Source: Ariolimax columbianus (Eukaryota > Mollusca > Gastropoda > Stylommatophora > Arionidae). Taken from it: DNA of 64,000 bases. Positions within the stretch are counted from its first letter, which is position 1; each line of letters starts with the position of its first letter. The DNA lies in NCBI GenBank assembly GCA_036924085.1, contig JAVGWX010000006.1:38808445-38872444 (forward strand), written 5' to 3'. Both the position numbers and the translations under genes were made by a program. Below are positions 20,051-30,560 of this stretch, in pieces. The notes below the pieces were generated by a model. The model made no database searches. It saw only the letters and a list, made by a program, of their open reading frames with translations, and had not been told where the DNA came from.

Positions 20051-20561
20051 GACTGTTGTGTAGTCCAGTATCTTTACTCTGCTTAATCCAGAGCTGTCAT
20101 CAGTAGCTTGGGGTGGATCCCTTCGAGGCTTGGGATCCTGCGCTGCTTCCGCCTGGTGGCAGTCCACGGAAGCAGTCCCATATCTTGTGATATATCTGAG
20201 CGTACTCATTAACCGTATATGCGTACATGTCATTTTCCATTTCTGAGTACCCACGCCATTCTGGCTGGCATGTTCCGTCTTCGGTGGGGAAAGTTTTCCT
20301 ATCCATGTCCCGGATCATCCAAACACTGTCTGCCGGGCTTCAGTTGCTTTTCGTTTAACCAGGGTAGCTCCCTGGGTGTGACCTTGGTGGGGATCAGGTC
20401 ATGTCTACGCGCCGGTAAGCCCAGCATCTGCCACACCTGACGGAGGGGGTCACACTCCCCAAAGGGTTTCTGTTTGGGTTACCCCACCCATAGCCTGCTA
20501 TTTTATCCCTTCGGGCATCGGGAGTCCGGTTTGTCAGCGCCGGATACTCGTTGTTCGACAT
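20051..20561 (-). pseudogene. I-like LINE ORF1-like remnant
   Basis: A start at 20561 gives MSNNEYPALTNRTPDARRDK and then GYGWGNPNRNPLGS before the frame breaks. Other frames continue with CDPLRQVWQMLGLPARRHDL, TPRELPWLNEKQLKPGRQCL and, from 20318, TFPTEDGTCQPEWRGYSEME, MYAYTVNEYAQIYHKIWDCF. No CCHC gag knuckle is visible before ORF2 begins. By position it is ORF1 or an N-terminal module, about 170 residues, far shorter than typical I-group ORF1. Function not recognised; assignment rests on position. Confidence 0.6.
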
Positions 20562-20715
20562 TGCCGTGTTAGTTTAAACGGGCAGCACCGGACCCAGCTA
20601 GTGGACCACTCGAGAAGGTACAGTTGGCTTGATTGGCAGAGGCTGTACGTCAGCATAGGCATTTCCCATTTTTGTTTTGTTTTGTTTGGTGAGACCTGTA
20701 CCCATCCTTACTCCC
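20562..20715 (-). promoter_or_regulatory. 5' leader of the I-like LINE (possible internal promoter)
   Basis: The roughly 150 bp between the left element boundary and the ORF1-like ATG. Full-length LINEs normally carry an internal pol II promoter here. No specific motif was identified; the call is by position. Confidence 0.45.
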
Positions 20716-20728
20716 CTGCCACCTAAAT
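20716..20728. other. 13-bp target-site duplication, right
   Basis: CTGCCACCTAAAT, identical to 13628-13640. Confidence 0.93.
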
Positions 20729-21602
20729 AAAGCAGTCTAAAAAACATACAAACCCACCTTCCCCCCACCCCAACTTTCACCACCCCCCACCTTGGGTTAG
20801 GTTAGGAATATAATAGCATATTTACTTGTACTCGATCGCATTGTCACTGGCGACAAAATATATGTGGCAAACATCCCAGAACCGGCCCTATTCTGGTCTG
20901 CAAAAATGTACCTATTCGACTAATCACAGCAATATAGAATACTTGACGTGCCAACGTATCCAGATACTTGCGAGGGTGTGGTTTTTCGGAAGCCTTATTT
21001 ACCTGGAATTCTCGAGAATGATCTTGATACAAGATAAGATTTCATAGGTCAGGTTCCAGTATAGTGTATAGCTTTATTTAAGTAAGTGGGTATGTAATAA
21101 ATTAAATTATCTAGAGGCGATAACAATGGAGAAGTAAAGACGAGTTAACCGCACTTGGTATATTTTTCCATGCAATAAACAGGATTCCTCGGGAAAAGAT
21201 AAATAAGCAAGAAAGCATATATGGATGCACAGTGGTCCACATATGTATTTGACCTGACCTACGGTTGTGAGTCATGGGCGGGCAACAATTACAGTGCAAA
21301 AAGATAACTACAACCCCCAGTATTCAAAAACTGTGGTCCAAATGACAAGAAGGGACAAGATCCGCTGCCCTACAATACGTCAAGTGGAATCCAACCTCTG
21401 CTAGCCCGAGTGGAGCAGCCTCAATTGATGTGGTGGGTCCATGGATTCGTCTGTTACGGTGCTTTTATCCAATGGACGGTCATTGATCAACGTTTTAACG
21501 ATGCTCCTATCCACATCCAAAGTGCCCATAATTGGTGTCAAAGGTCAGTCCCATGATAATATTTGCCGTCGAGAATGAACTAAGCCACAGTCTATGTCAG
21601 TT
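20729..21602. other. Unassigned sequence
   Basis: No coding, RNA or repeat signal recognised apart from C- and A-rich runs near 20760-20800. Confidence 0.55.
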
Positions 21603-21690
21603 GGGGTGACCAGTCCCCTTCCTTGCTGTTTCTACCTTTCCCAATATGTCATGTACCCATTTACAGCTGGATCTACTGGAGGAACGGTAA
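21603..21690 (-). repeat. SINE-D, copy 2 (partial)
   Basis: Reverse complement gives AGTAGATCCAGCTGTAAATG, GGGAAAGGTAGAAACAGC and GGAAGGGGACTGGTC, collinear with the body of the SINE at 44985-45235. Confidence 0.65.
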
Positions 21691-21790
21691 TCTGGGGCGC
21701 TGTAGTCCCAGTCAAGCAAGCCAGCTCAATGTCGACTAGGCTGCACGCTCCATAACTGGTGTATAGGATGTCAACGTGACATTGACAGTA

Positions 21791-21930
21791 CATCCACACA
21801 CGTCTCTGCAGGTTGAATGTCTCTACAGCTGCCATCCACACCCGTCTCTGCAGGTTGAATGTCTCTACAGCTGACATCCACACCCGTCTCTGCAGGTTGA
21901 ATGTCTCTACAGCTGCCATCCACACATGCC
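21791..21930. repeat. 42-bp tandem repeat, 3.3 copies
   Basis: CATCCACAC...GTCTCTGCAGGTTGAATG recurs at 21791, 21833, 21875 and 21917 (exact 42-bp spacing). Minus-strand frames read VWMAAVETFNLQRR repeats, a coincidence of the 14-codon period; no gene is proposed. Confidence 0.92.
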
Positions 21931-22019
21931 TTAGCCAGCCCCTCTGTACCTTCCGAAGTAATGATTGGGAGTGTACGACAATGACTGTCCTGGATAAGAG
22001 GCCTCTAACAGTCATCCCA

Positions 22020-22290
22020 CAGCTGCCAAGACTCTTCTACACCCCCACGCGGTGATCCTGGATAACAGGCTGCAAAAGGGCAGACTGGATAAGGAGAAGG
22101 GATCGAAGAGGGAATGCTAATACGGTACTCAAAAAATGATTGCTGAAGTCGGATGTGTTGGACCGAAAGGTGCAAATATCACAGCCAAGCTGTAAACTAC
22201 GACACAACGCATTCCGTTCTCTGGACTACATTCTGCTATTTAAGCCCTTTCAGTGTGTGGTAGTGGGAGATTGAGAACGAACAAAGAAGA
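22020..22290 (+). repeat. SINE-B, copy 1
   Basis: Shares with 32523-32875 and 59458-59690: GATCCTGGATAACAGGCTGC, GGATCGAAGAGGGAATGCTA, TACGGTACTCAAAAAATG, GCTGAAGTCGGATGTGTTGG, ACCGAAAGGTGCAAATATCA, AAGCTGTAAACTACGACACA and GGTAGTGGGAGATTGAGAAC, ending in GAAGAAGAAG. No clear pol III boxes, so the SINE label is provisional. Confidence 0.75.
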
Positions 22291-22669
22291 AGAAGATCCC
22301 ACAGCTGAAGTCACTGCCCCCATTTCTATTTTCATACCGGATGTTGTTTTTCTGCATTACCCCGTTTCGCTCAGAAATAGCCATAACTCTCACTCCAGCA
22401 GAGAGGCCCCAAATTGACTTTCCAATTTATAGCATCGATCCATCGGTATATATGATTACATCACTATCCTGAGTGTTTTGCATGTATGAGTGATCAAGCG
22501 ATCGGTAAAGGCACTAACTATACAATACATATATTGCAGGGGACACGACGGTTGCTGCTCAGGGAGGAAAGCGTTTCAATGAAGTGGAGCTCAAACTCAC
22601 TAAAGCCCTTGACAGATTGGCTGAGTACTATCAGGATAACCATCTCAAAATTAACCTCAGGTGTGTGCG

Positions 22670-23230
22670 TTTCACTTCATCATCATCAGGTGCCCTGTCG
22701 GTTGGCGTTCATGGACGTCCATCTATTTCTATCACGTGTGTCGTTTACCAACTCTGTTGTTGATTCTCGCCCATTACATTATTTCAAGCTGTCCAGCATC
22801 TTCTCTCTTGGCCTTCCTCTGTCTCTCTTTCCTGCTATTTTTTCCCTTGTCACGACGTGCTTCAAGTTGCCCCTTCTTATAACATGCCCCCAAAAGGATG
22901 ACTGTCTTGCTCTGATCCTTGCAATAAGTTGTCTCTGTGTTTGTACCTCTTCGAGTACTGTATCATTAGTCTTCTTTGCAGTCCATGGGATCGGCAGTAA
23001 TCTTCTGTAAAACCACATCTCCGTTGCTTCTAAAGACATATGCCCTTGTTTGCTAATTGTCCACGATTCACTGCCATATATAAGCACTGGTTCTACGTAG
23101 CATCCAAGTACTCTCTTTCTTATTTCAAGAGACGAGGTTTTGTTGCACAATATTCTTTCCATGGTCTGGAAGACTGATTTTGCTTAGGCTATCATGCATT
23201 TTATTTCGTAATTGCCTCTCCCATCTGATG
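22670..23230 (-). mobile_element. RTE-like LINE C-terminal fragment
   Basis: The open frame (23162 to 22779) reads RILCNKTSSLEIRKRVLGCY, VEPVLIYGSESWTISKQGHM, LEATEMWFYRRLLPIPWTAK, QLIARIRARQSSFWGHVIRR and KIAGKRDRGRPREKMLDSLK. These are the thumb-like YGSExW...MW.YRR...IPWT...GHV.R...GRPR blocks of RTE-group ORF2. It ends (low coordinate) in GATGATGATG. A near twin is at 55230-55700. The frame is intact over 127 codons, but no RT palm is attached. Confidence 0.88.
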
Positions 23231-23259
23231 TTGTGTATGTGCCAAGTTGTAAACGTGTT

Positions 23260-24085
23260 AACGTGTCTCAATTCGGTCTCCTTCGCTTTGACAGATCATT
23301 CCACTTGAAGAACAAAACAGCGAGAAGAAAAAATCAGATTTGTTGGCAAAGGCATGAACATGGCCATAACGATACACCAAAGTTCATAGGAATTACAATG
23401 GATCAAATATTGTCCAGCAAGGAACACTGTAAAGCGGTGAAACAAAAGAAAGTTAGCGCAAGAAATAACATACTGCGTAAGCTAACAAACAGAACATGGA
23501 GAACATCATTAACGGTGTTGTTTCGGCCAACGCACTGTACATCTCTGCAGCAGAATACGTCGCAGAATACGAGTCAGCACACACGAGACATGTCGATGTG
23601 GCAGTAAATAAGGCGTGTCGAATTGTAACACAGTGTCTTAATCCAGCACCAATAGGAAATGTTTATGCAATTGCATAATCGTCAGAAGTCGAAAGGAAAA
23701 AGCAGAGACACTCCATTTTTTAATATAATCAAGAAAAAGTTTTCTCCGCACTGTACAGTTAACAGGCCAACTCCAAAAAATGACGTCAAATTATGGTGAG
23801 GCATGGATGAAGATCAGAGAAGAATTTACGACAGTGCATATTATGCCATACCCTGTGTGGAGATCCCTGAACAGATTACGAGCGGGAGTGTCCAGATGTA
23901 GATCGAACGTGAAAAAAATGCAGATATGCAAACGTTAATGGCAGCGAAGGCGGAGTCATCCAAGACCCCGAACATCTATACAACCGCCAAAGAATGCAAG
24001 AACCGTGTTCTTTGACGAATCTCGTGGTCGCAAATGGAAAAGCTTCCAGGACAGATGATTTTGGTCAAATACTTTGTGTGAGGTT
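23260..24085 (+). mobile_element. LINE C-terminal fragment (Jockey/CR1-like)
   Basis: Reads KFIGITMDQILSSKEHCKAV, SARNNILRKLTNRTW, then in a second frame LYISAAEYVAEYESAHTRHV and DVAVNKACRIVTQCLNPAPI. It ends with a VIQDPEHLYNRQRMQEPCSL stretch resembling a C-terminal knuckle that has lost its Cys. These are the LGVTLDxxLSFKxH...SAAEYAAPVW...ACRIxTGCL landmarks of a LINE group different from the RTE-like ones here. Multiple shifts. Confidence 0.75.
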
Positions 24086-24254
24086 ACCGGACACTGAAAG
24101 TAAGTAGAGGGTTAACATTGAGCTTCGCTTTCTTGGTACACCACTCTCAGAATGCCCTGCCTAATGGGGATATGTAGTAACACGTCATTCTATCGCCATA
24201 GTGTCTTCTACCTTGACTATCGCTTTAACTGTAGCCATCTATCCTGTCGTTCTC

Positions 24255-25065
24255 TGTGCTTGTATCATTGAACCAAACATTGCCGTGCAGAACCAGCATC
24301 TCTAGGTAGTCCGTAGCTACATCTGCCTAGGCAGTGCCCTCACGAAAGGTGCGAAATATCGACTTTGAGGATTGCAAAGGCAAGCTGTGCGTTTGGGAGG
24401 CTGCAAGCAAACGTCTGGAGCCGACATTGCACCAATGTCACCACCAATGTTAAGATGTATCGTGCTGCAGTGTTAACCACTCTGATGCATGCCTGCGAAA
24501 CATGGACAGTGTATAGCAGATACGCCAGACAGCTCAATTGTTTTCACTTGAGATGTTTGCGTAGGTTGCTTGGGATCAGATGCAGGAAAAAGTGCCTGAC
24601 TCTGAAATGCTTAGCAAAATTAACGTTAAGCATCCATACACTTCTGTAAAAATCCCTGTTAAGATGGACGGGACATGTTGTTCGCATGCCCGATGATCGT
24701 ATTCTCAAGCAGTTGTTATACGATGAAATCAAAACAGCCAGATGCTCATTAGGAGGACAGAAGAAATGCTATAGAGACTCCTTGAAAGTGTCTTTGAAAA
24801 GCGTCAACATTGATGTCACCTCCTGTGAGTTTCTTGCACAGAGCGGTTTCGCCTAACGCGTTAGCATCACGGGTGCTCAGATCGAAAAACCATCGTGGAA
24901 GCTCAGAGTAGTAGTGCCAGCAGATCTACTCAACAACCGACCTCACAGGAGTGCTTCGTGTGAGGTAAAGTCTGCTGTGCCAGGATTGGTCTCTTCAGTC
25001 ACATGAGAACACATCTCGCAGCAGAAGTCTGATGTCATCACCATCTTACCTTGCGATAGGTTATT
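24255..25065 (+). mobile_element. RTE-like LINE C-terminal fragment (C2H2-type family), old copy
   Basis: Collinear with the 3' third of the 41247-44112 element: YICLGSALTKGAKYRL, RIAKASCAFGRLQANVWSRH, KMYRAAVLTTLMHACETWTV, RCLRRLLGIRCRKKCLTLKC, RWTGHVVRMPDDRILKQLLY, KSVNIDVTSCEFLAQSGF. The region of the terminal C2H2 finger has decayed to about AVPGLVSSVT. Stops and shifts, clearly older than the 41-kb copy. Confidence 0.85.
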
Positions 25066-25614
25066 ATTATCATCCACTTTCTCTCTCTTGATTCTTGGTC
25101 TCTTGATGTTTTAAGTGTTATTGTACATCAGATGCCTCTTGTCTGCGGCAGCTTGCTTATTGCCTGGCCTTTGTCAATGTATGCCTGGATGTCACAGACA
25201 GAAGTCCCAGCATGTACCTCATCTTTATAATCGAGGAATCCCTAGCGCAATCCAGGGCCAGTCTTATTCCTTCATTCTGAAAGGACTGACCTTTCACTCT
25301 GTGATCTTGATAGTGTGATGATGTCAAGTCTGTAATGAAACAACTGACAGATTGAAAAAAATCACCATATAATAACCACTACAAACGCTGAGATACAGGC
25401 TCCTGTAAAGGGACACGCTGCAGTTAAAACCTATACATTGGAGCAAAAAGGTAAGTGGTCACAAATGTTTAGAAACAAAAATTCTTTAAAAGAGGCCATC
25501 TCCAATGTTGGCCTGTGCTTCACATTGGAGCAGAAAGGTCACTGATATCCTCGAACGAGTACATAGAACCACAATGATATAGACCCAAGACGAAATCAGA
25601 AATGGCGGCAGACC

Positions 25615-25830
25615 TAAAACAGTACAGCAAGCCAAAATGAGAATGAGAACCGTAGCGTGTGTCCTATCAAACCCCATTTTATACGTTTGATTTGTTGCTC
25701 CACTAGTTGCTGGCTCTGTTCCTTTAGGTCTTCGTCCCACACCATGTCTTGCCAGCCTATAATCATTTTCTCTGTATTGCCTTTCCCATTCAACAAGTTT
25801 CTGCTCCGTACAATAGTACTGACTTGACAT
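25615..25830 (-). mobile_element. Possible LINE C-terminal scrap
   Basis: Minus-strand QIKRIKWGLIGHTLRF resembles the R(R)WKWIGHTLRK block of RTE ORF2, preceded by LVEWERQYRENDYRL-like sequence. Only about 60 codons and weakly preserved. Confidence 0.45.
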
Positions 25831-25963
25831 TGGAATTAAACAATCTTAATTTTGTATTAGTTTTTATTTCCCTGATTTCCATATATTATTTAGTAATATG
25901 AATGAATGTCCTCGGTTTTCCAATTCTAGCCTACACATATGCTTCTGTTCACTCTGAAGTATC

Positions 25964-26602
25964 TTCTTCTTCTTCGTCGATCGACAGATGTTTGGCTTCT
26001 AGTCCGGTGAGGTTCACGAAGGAGACAGCGTTTAAGGTCTTCGCTCGTCTCCCACAGCTTTCTGAGCAAGGTCGCTCTTCCAGGCCAGACTGAATCTCTT
26101 TGGTCTACATAGGTAGGGCAGTCCTGCAGAATATGTTCTGGTGTTTGCTTGGGTGCTCCACAATCGCGCATTGCAGTGTCTCTGAGACCCATTCTGTGGA
26201 GGTGGGCCTTGAGTCTACAATGTCCCGTTCTGAGTCTGAAGATCTTTGTCTACCTATCTCTGCCAAGTTTGTCTATGTTGTCATTTTCTGGCTTGTATTC
26301 TTTGTGCTGTTCTCTCCATTATGTCCTCATAGATCGTTTGATGACTGTCTTTGCTTCTTTATACCTCTGTGGATGTGCGTGCCGTCACTTCTGGCTTTTG
26401 CGAGCGCATCTGCTTTCTTGTTTCCAGGGATCCCACAGTGGATCAAAATCCATTATAGGACTGAATCTGTTTTTGAGACAGCAATCCTATGTTGTATTTT
26501 ATTTTATGTGAGAGTCTATCTTGTTTGTGGCTTGAGATGGCTTGGAGTACACTCCTGGAGTCTGTTAGAATGAGCGTTTTCCTTGTAGTTTTGTTTTGGC
26601 CA
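25964..26602 (-). mobile_element. RNase H-type LINE 3' end with 8-bp TSD
   Basis: Minus-strand sister of 3064-3893 and 10060-11144: GQNKTTRKTLILTDSRSVLQ, a frameshifted RNase H core, MGLRDTAMRDCGAPKQTPEH (knuckle with the first Cys of CxC replaced by Arg), ILQDCPTYVDQRDSVWPGRA and REPHRTRSQTSVDRRRRRR. It has one copy of the 13-residue segment amplified at 10697. The 3' end is GAAGAAGAAG. GAAGTATC at 25956-25963 and 26603-26610 is a probable target-site duplication. Confidence 0.88.
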
Positions 26603-26974
26603 GAAGTATCAATCAATGGTACTGCCCGGTTGATAAAGGTGTCCACTCCTTCTAATGACTCACTTCCAATCATGACTGGCTCTTTGCTTAAGGTGTTTTA
26701 AATAGCTTGGTTTTCTTCTTGTGAAATATGTAAAAGACAGCTAATGGATATTCAACTCTATAACAACCGTCATTATGAAATTAAAGATTGAGGCAGTGAC
26801 TTCAGCTCTGAATTGGTTAATTGATACCTCTTTCATGAGGATTGTCACTGTGTCAAGACTTTCAATTCCTGCTTCTATCTTCAGTCCATGTGTGTCGTTA
26901 GACGTCGTGGGGAGGTCTACCTTTTTAGGTAGGAAAAAATCCGCTGGTGGCTTGCCAGGTCAGCCCCTGAGATA

Positions 26975-27145
26975 TACAATCGCCTCTTCTTCTACGTTCG
27001 TTCTCATTCTTCCGATACCAAGCCCTGAACAGGGCTTTGCAAGTAGCAGGATGTAGTCCGGAGAATGGAATGCATTGTGTCACTAGTTTACAGCTTGATT
27101 GAGTTATTTGCACCTTTCGGTCCGAGACATCCGTCTTCGGTAGAC
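26975..27145 (-). repeat. SINE-B, 3' part, copy 2
   Basis: Reverse complement: GACGGATGTCTCGGACCGAA, AGGTGCAAATAACTCAATCA, AAGCTGTAAACTAGTGACAC, GCAAAGCCCTGTTCAGGGCT and GGAAGAATGAGAACGAACG, ending in GAAGAAGAGG. Confidence 0.75.
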
Positions 27146-27159
27146 AGTCGTGGAAGCGT

Positions 27160-27205
27160 AAATTAGAGCAAGGTAGACCCGCAAATTGTCAGGCGCCATC
27201 TATTT
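27160..27205 (+). repeat. Retroposon tail fragment
   Basis: AGGTAGACCC...TGTCAGGCGCCATCTAT matches the tail at 4465-4510. Confidence 0.55.
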
Positions 27206-27744
27206 TTATAATTACATCTATAATCCTTGCTTCATAGGGTACTAAAGAGCTGAACTGGCATGAGTGGATAACAAACATGTAGTGCTCAAACTTTAGGGGG
27301 CTTGTGTGGGTCATGATCATGTTGAGGTTTGGAGCAATGAAAGAACCAGAATTCTGGCTTTGAAGATACCAGTAGCATATTGAATATGGATAGAGGGGAC
27401 GTTTGGAAATCATTCAGTGACTGCCTCTTGGATGATGGCAGTGCAATTGATCTACTGGTAGTCCAAAGATTTCTAAATCAGATGTGGGTTCAGCACCGAG
27501 AGGATGCAACAGAGTGTGTACAACGAGCAAACTATGAGCACAGTTAATATTTACAGCCTTCGTTGGTTGTGAAGAGATTGAATATCTATTAGGCTGCCCA
27601 AAGTGTAGTCATCTTGTTCATCTTTTTTAAAATATTATATCTACACCAAAGTCCAGTTTTCTGGACAATTGCTGCTATAGTGGATCATCAAGGCTCCGAA
27701 AATAGCTTTCTGTGAAGGGGTCCAGTATAATGAGGTCAATTTTA

Positions 27745-28125
27745 ACGGAACAGAATAACTTTAGACTGGAGAACACATCAAACAACAGAACAACTTTAGA
27801 CTGGAGAACACATCAAACAACAGAACAACTTTAGACTGGAGAACACAACAAATAGTAGAACAACTTTAGACTGGAGAACACAACAAACAACAGAACAACT
27901 TTAGACTGGAGAACACAACAAACAACAGAATAACTTTAGACTGGAGAACACAACAAACAACAGAATAACTTTAGACTGGAGAATACAACAAACAACAGAA
28001 CAACTTTAGACAGGAGAACACAACAAACAACTTTAGACTGGAGAACACAACAAACAACTTTAAACTGGAGAACACAACAAACAACAGAACAACTTTAGAC
28101 TGGAGAACAACAAACAACAGAACAA
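27745..28125. repeat. 35-bp minisatellite, about 10 units
   Basis: Units of CAGAACAACTTTAGACTGGA plus GAACACAACAAACAA, 35 bp, with the last units shortened. Frames across it on the minus strand (LLFVVLQS... repeats) are artefacts. Confidence 0.95.
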
Positions 28126-28129
28126 ACGA

Positions 28130-28774
28130 GGAGGTTGAGTGCAATTCAATTCTTCTATTACTTTTTTCCAACCACCCAATCTCTCACAATAAAAGTCTGT
28201 TATACTTGAATCAAGAAAAAATCTTCCATTTTTCATGGGTTTTATTTCAGACAATGTTTAACTGGATCAATGTTTCCCCCTATTTGAATTATGGATCTGC
28301 AACTAATGCTATAAAGATTACAAGATACACAACCTGAATATAGCGATACATGCCATAAATTCAAATAAAATGGATAAATATCTAATTATATACAGACAAG
28401 AAGTTTTATACATGTCTCTTGTCTCTTATTGCTTGTAATCCTAAGAGGTCATAGGGGCTTCACATCTCACTGCTGCTTTTTCAGCGTGTGAGTGATGTGT
28501 CTTGGGAAGGTTTTAAATCGGGCCGGGCCCAATCCTCTCCCGATGGAGATAACGATCCAGTATTTGTGCTTTATCATTTTTTGTGTTTTCACCTTCTGGG
28601 TTGTGTTTTCTACGGGTATGCAAAGTACTGATTTTAAAGAGAATTCCAAGACCAGAGAATTGCCTAAAACCTCCAGAGCTAGAGATGTGTAGTCGCTGTG
28701 ACTGTAGTGAGGGTGTCCCTTATATGTTTAACTGTGTATGGATGACCTATATGATGTTTGACACGGTCTTTGGC
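28130..28774. other. Unassigned sequence
   Basis: Nothing recognised. The open frame that begins near 28583 is extended only by the following tandem repeat. Confidence 0.55.
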
Positions 28775-29225
28775 GCCAGTTTTGATCTCATTTTCTTGCC
28801 TGCGTACGCTGTCTCAACTATTTTGTTCTCATTTTCTGGCCTGCGTGCGCTGTCTCAACTATTTTGTTCTCATTTTCTGGCCTGCGTGCGCTGTTTCAAC
28901 TATTTTTATCTCATTTTCTGGCCTGCGTGCGCTGTCTCGACTATTTTGTTCTCATTTTCTGGCCTGCGTGCGCTGTCTCAACTATTTTTATCTCATTTTC
29001 TGGCCTGCGTGCGCTGTCTCGACTATTTTGTTCTCATTTTCTGGCCTGCGTGCGCTGTCTCAACTATTTTGTTCTCATTTTCTGGCCTGCGTACGCTGTC
29101 TCGACTGATTTGTTCTCATTTTCTGGCCTGCGTGCGCTGTCTCAACTATGTTGTGACCAGTGTTCACTTGTTTTCTGACCTGCGTGCGCTGTCTCAACTA
29201 TGTTGTGACCAGTGTTCACTTGTTT
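28775..29225. repeat. 41-bp minisatellite, about 9 units plus 2 longer variants
   Basis: CTCATTTTCTGGCCTGCGTG plus CGCTGTCTCAACTATTTTGTT recurs. The last two units carry a longer ATGTTGTGACCAGTGTTCAC segment. The plus-strand frames of 271, 116 and 104 codons here are repeat artefacts (FSFSGLRALSQL repeats). Confidence 0.93.
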
Positions 29226-29664
29226 TTTCGATGCAGCTATTCCAGTCTTCACAATGGCTACTAAAACATTTCACAATTGTTGAATTGCTGTGTCCAAGTG
29301 TAGTTTCTTCCAGTGAATATGGCCTTGACTGTGAGCCATCACTTTTTATAGGTTTTAATCTGTTTACTCCCATTTTATCACCTGGGTGCGTTATTTAATT
29401 GCGGCTTTGGTGAGCTACGAACCATGCTCACCAGTTGTTTTCGATGCATCTATCGCAGTGTTCCTAATGGTTAAAAAAAAAACACCTTGCAATTGTTGAA
29501 TCAACATCTCCAAGTGCACATTTTCATCTAAAGAATATGGCCCAGAATGTCTACCTTACAATATATTTAAATAGCTAGAACACTTTTTAAAAACCCAAAC
29601 ATCAGAGCAATGTGTACCCACAGCCCGCTGAAGAGGAGGGTTAACATCTGGTGAGGCACAACAT

Positions 29665-29945
29665 ACTGGCCAAGACCCTCACCTCAACTTCCTCGTAGCC
29701 TTTCCTGGAAAAGGACGGTTTTCATGGCAGCCTGGCTAACAGGATGACAGATCAATGTGATCCCCGTAGTAGTGAGTGACACACAGATGAAGATAAGTAT
29801 AGCACAATCGCCTGAAGGACACCGGTCCACCTTTATCAGCAAGCTCGGGATGTGAGGAAAGCTACTGCAACCCGCCACTTAACGTCCTTTTCAGGGTGCA
29901 CAAAAGAGTAAACCTACTCATTGTGGAAATTCGAAACAACAACAA
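29665..29945 (+). repeat. Short interspersed repeat R3, copy 3 (best preserved)
   Basis: Starts near ACTGGCCAAGACCCTCACC, then CCTTTCCTGGAAAAGGACGG, GGCAGCCTGGCTAACAGGAT, CCCGTAGTAGTGAGTGACAC, CACCTTTATCAGCAAGCTCG, CGCCACTTAACGTCCTTTTC and CATTGTGGAAATTCGAAACA, ending in (CAA)n. Confidence 0.85.
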
Positions 29946-30399
29946 TCCACAACCTGCTAGCCGTGTTCAACACAAATCACTTGTACATGTCATAGGTATA
30001 TTGCACACTCTTGTTATTTCTCCTCTGGACACATCAAAATCAATACAACAAAATACTTTTTTAAAAGCCTTTGCCAGACTAAACAATATTTAGAATTCTT
30101 TGCAGTTCAATACAAAAATCAAAGAACATACACGAGTTGTGTACTTTCCATACTTCTGTATGAAGAGCAACAGAAAAAGAAATGTCAAAATTGTTTCAAC
30201 ACAAACTTCTCTACGGAAAATTCATCAAATTATCTATCTGCATACCTTCACCAAGAACTACTTACAGAGAGCAGCCAACAAATTAGCAAAAAAACTATAA
30301 CTGGTCTGCGTTGGAATATAGTTGGCCCTGTCCGCAAAATAGACCAAGATATTATCACCAGAGCTGTCATACTATGGAAGGCAAAATACAAAGAACGGC

Positions 30400-30502
30400 C
30401 GCAGAACCAGCAATTGGGTGAATATATATATTTACAGTATGTGTGTATATGTATTTTGTGCGTGTATATTTTATATATGCATGCAAAAATATATCTATAT
30501 GA

Positions 30503-30559
<57 letters not shown>

Positions 30560-30560
30560 A
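30400..30560. repeat. TA/TG-rich tract and (GA)n microsatellite
   Basis: TATATATTT-rich sequence followed by about 58 bp of GA at 30499-30557 with a single CA interruption. Confidence 0.93.

Larger units (their letters stand above)
13641..20715 (-). mobile_element. Full-length RNase H-type (I-like) LINE with internal minisatellite
   Basis: 7,075-bp element bounded by perfect 13-bp target-site duplications, reading from 20715 (5') to 13641 (3' GAAGAAGAAG). Order: a 5' leader of about 150 bp, an ORF1-like frame from 20561, endonuclease from about 20050, linker, an 84-unit 33-bp array, RT, RNase H, and a CxC-x8-H-x4-C knuckle. Without the array and the surplus 83 units it would be about 4.3 kb. 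Domain order (APE endonuclease, RT, RNase H) fits the I group in the broad sense; the exact clade is not resolved. Several frameshifts and stops mean it cannot make its proteins. It interrupted or abutted an older RTE-like copy (12950-13627). Confidence 0.93.

Noticed and set aside
21632..22015. 127-codon minus-strand frame with VWMAAVETFNLQRR repeats
   Set aside because: Explained by the 42-bp tandem repeat next to SINE-D and SINE-B pieces.
28583..29398. 271-codon plus-strand frame
   Set aside because: Mostly FSFSGLRALSQL-type repeats from the 41-bp minisatellite.
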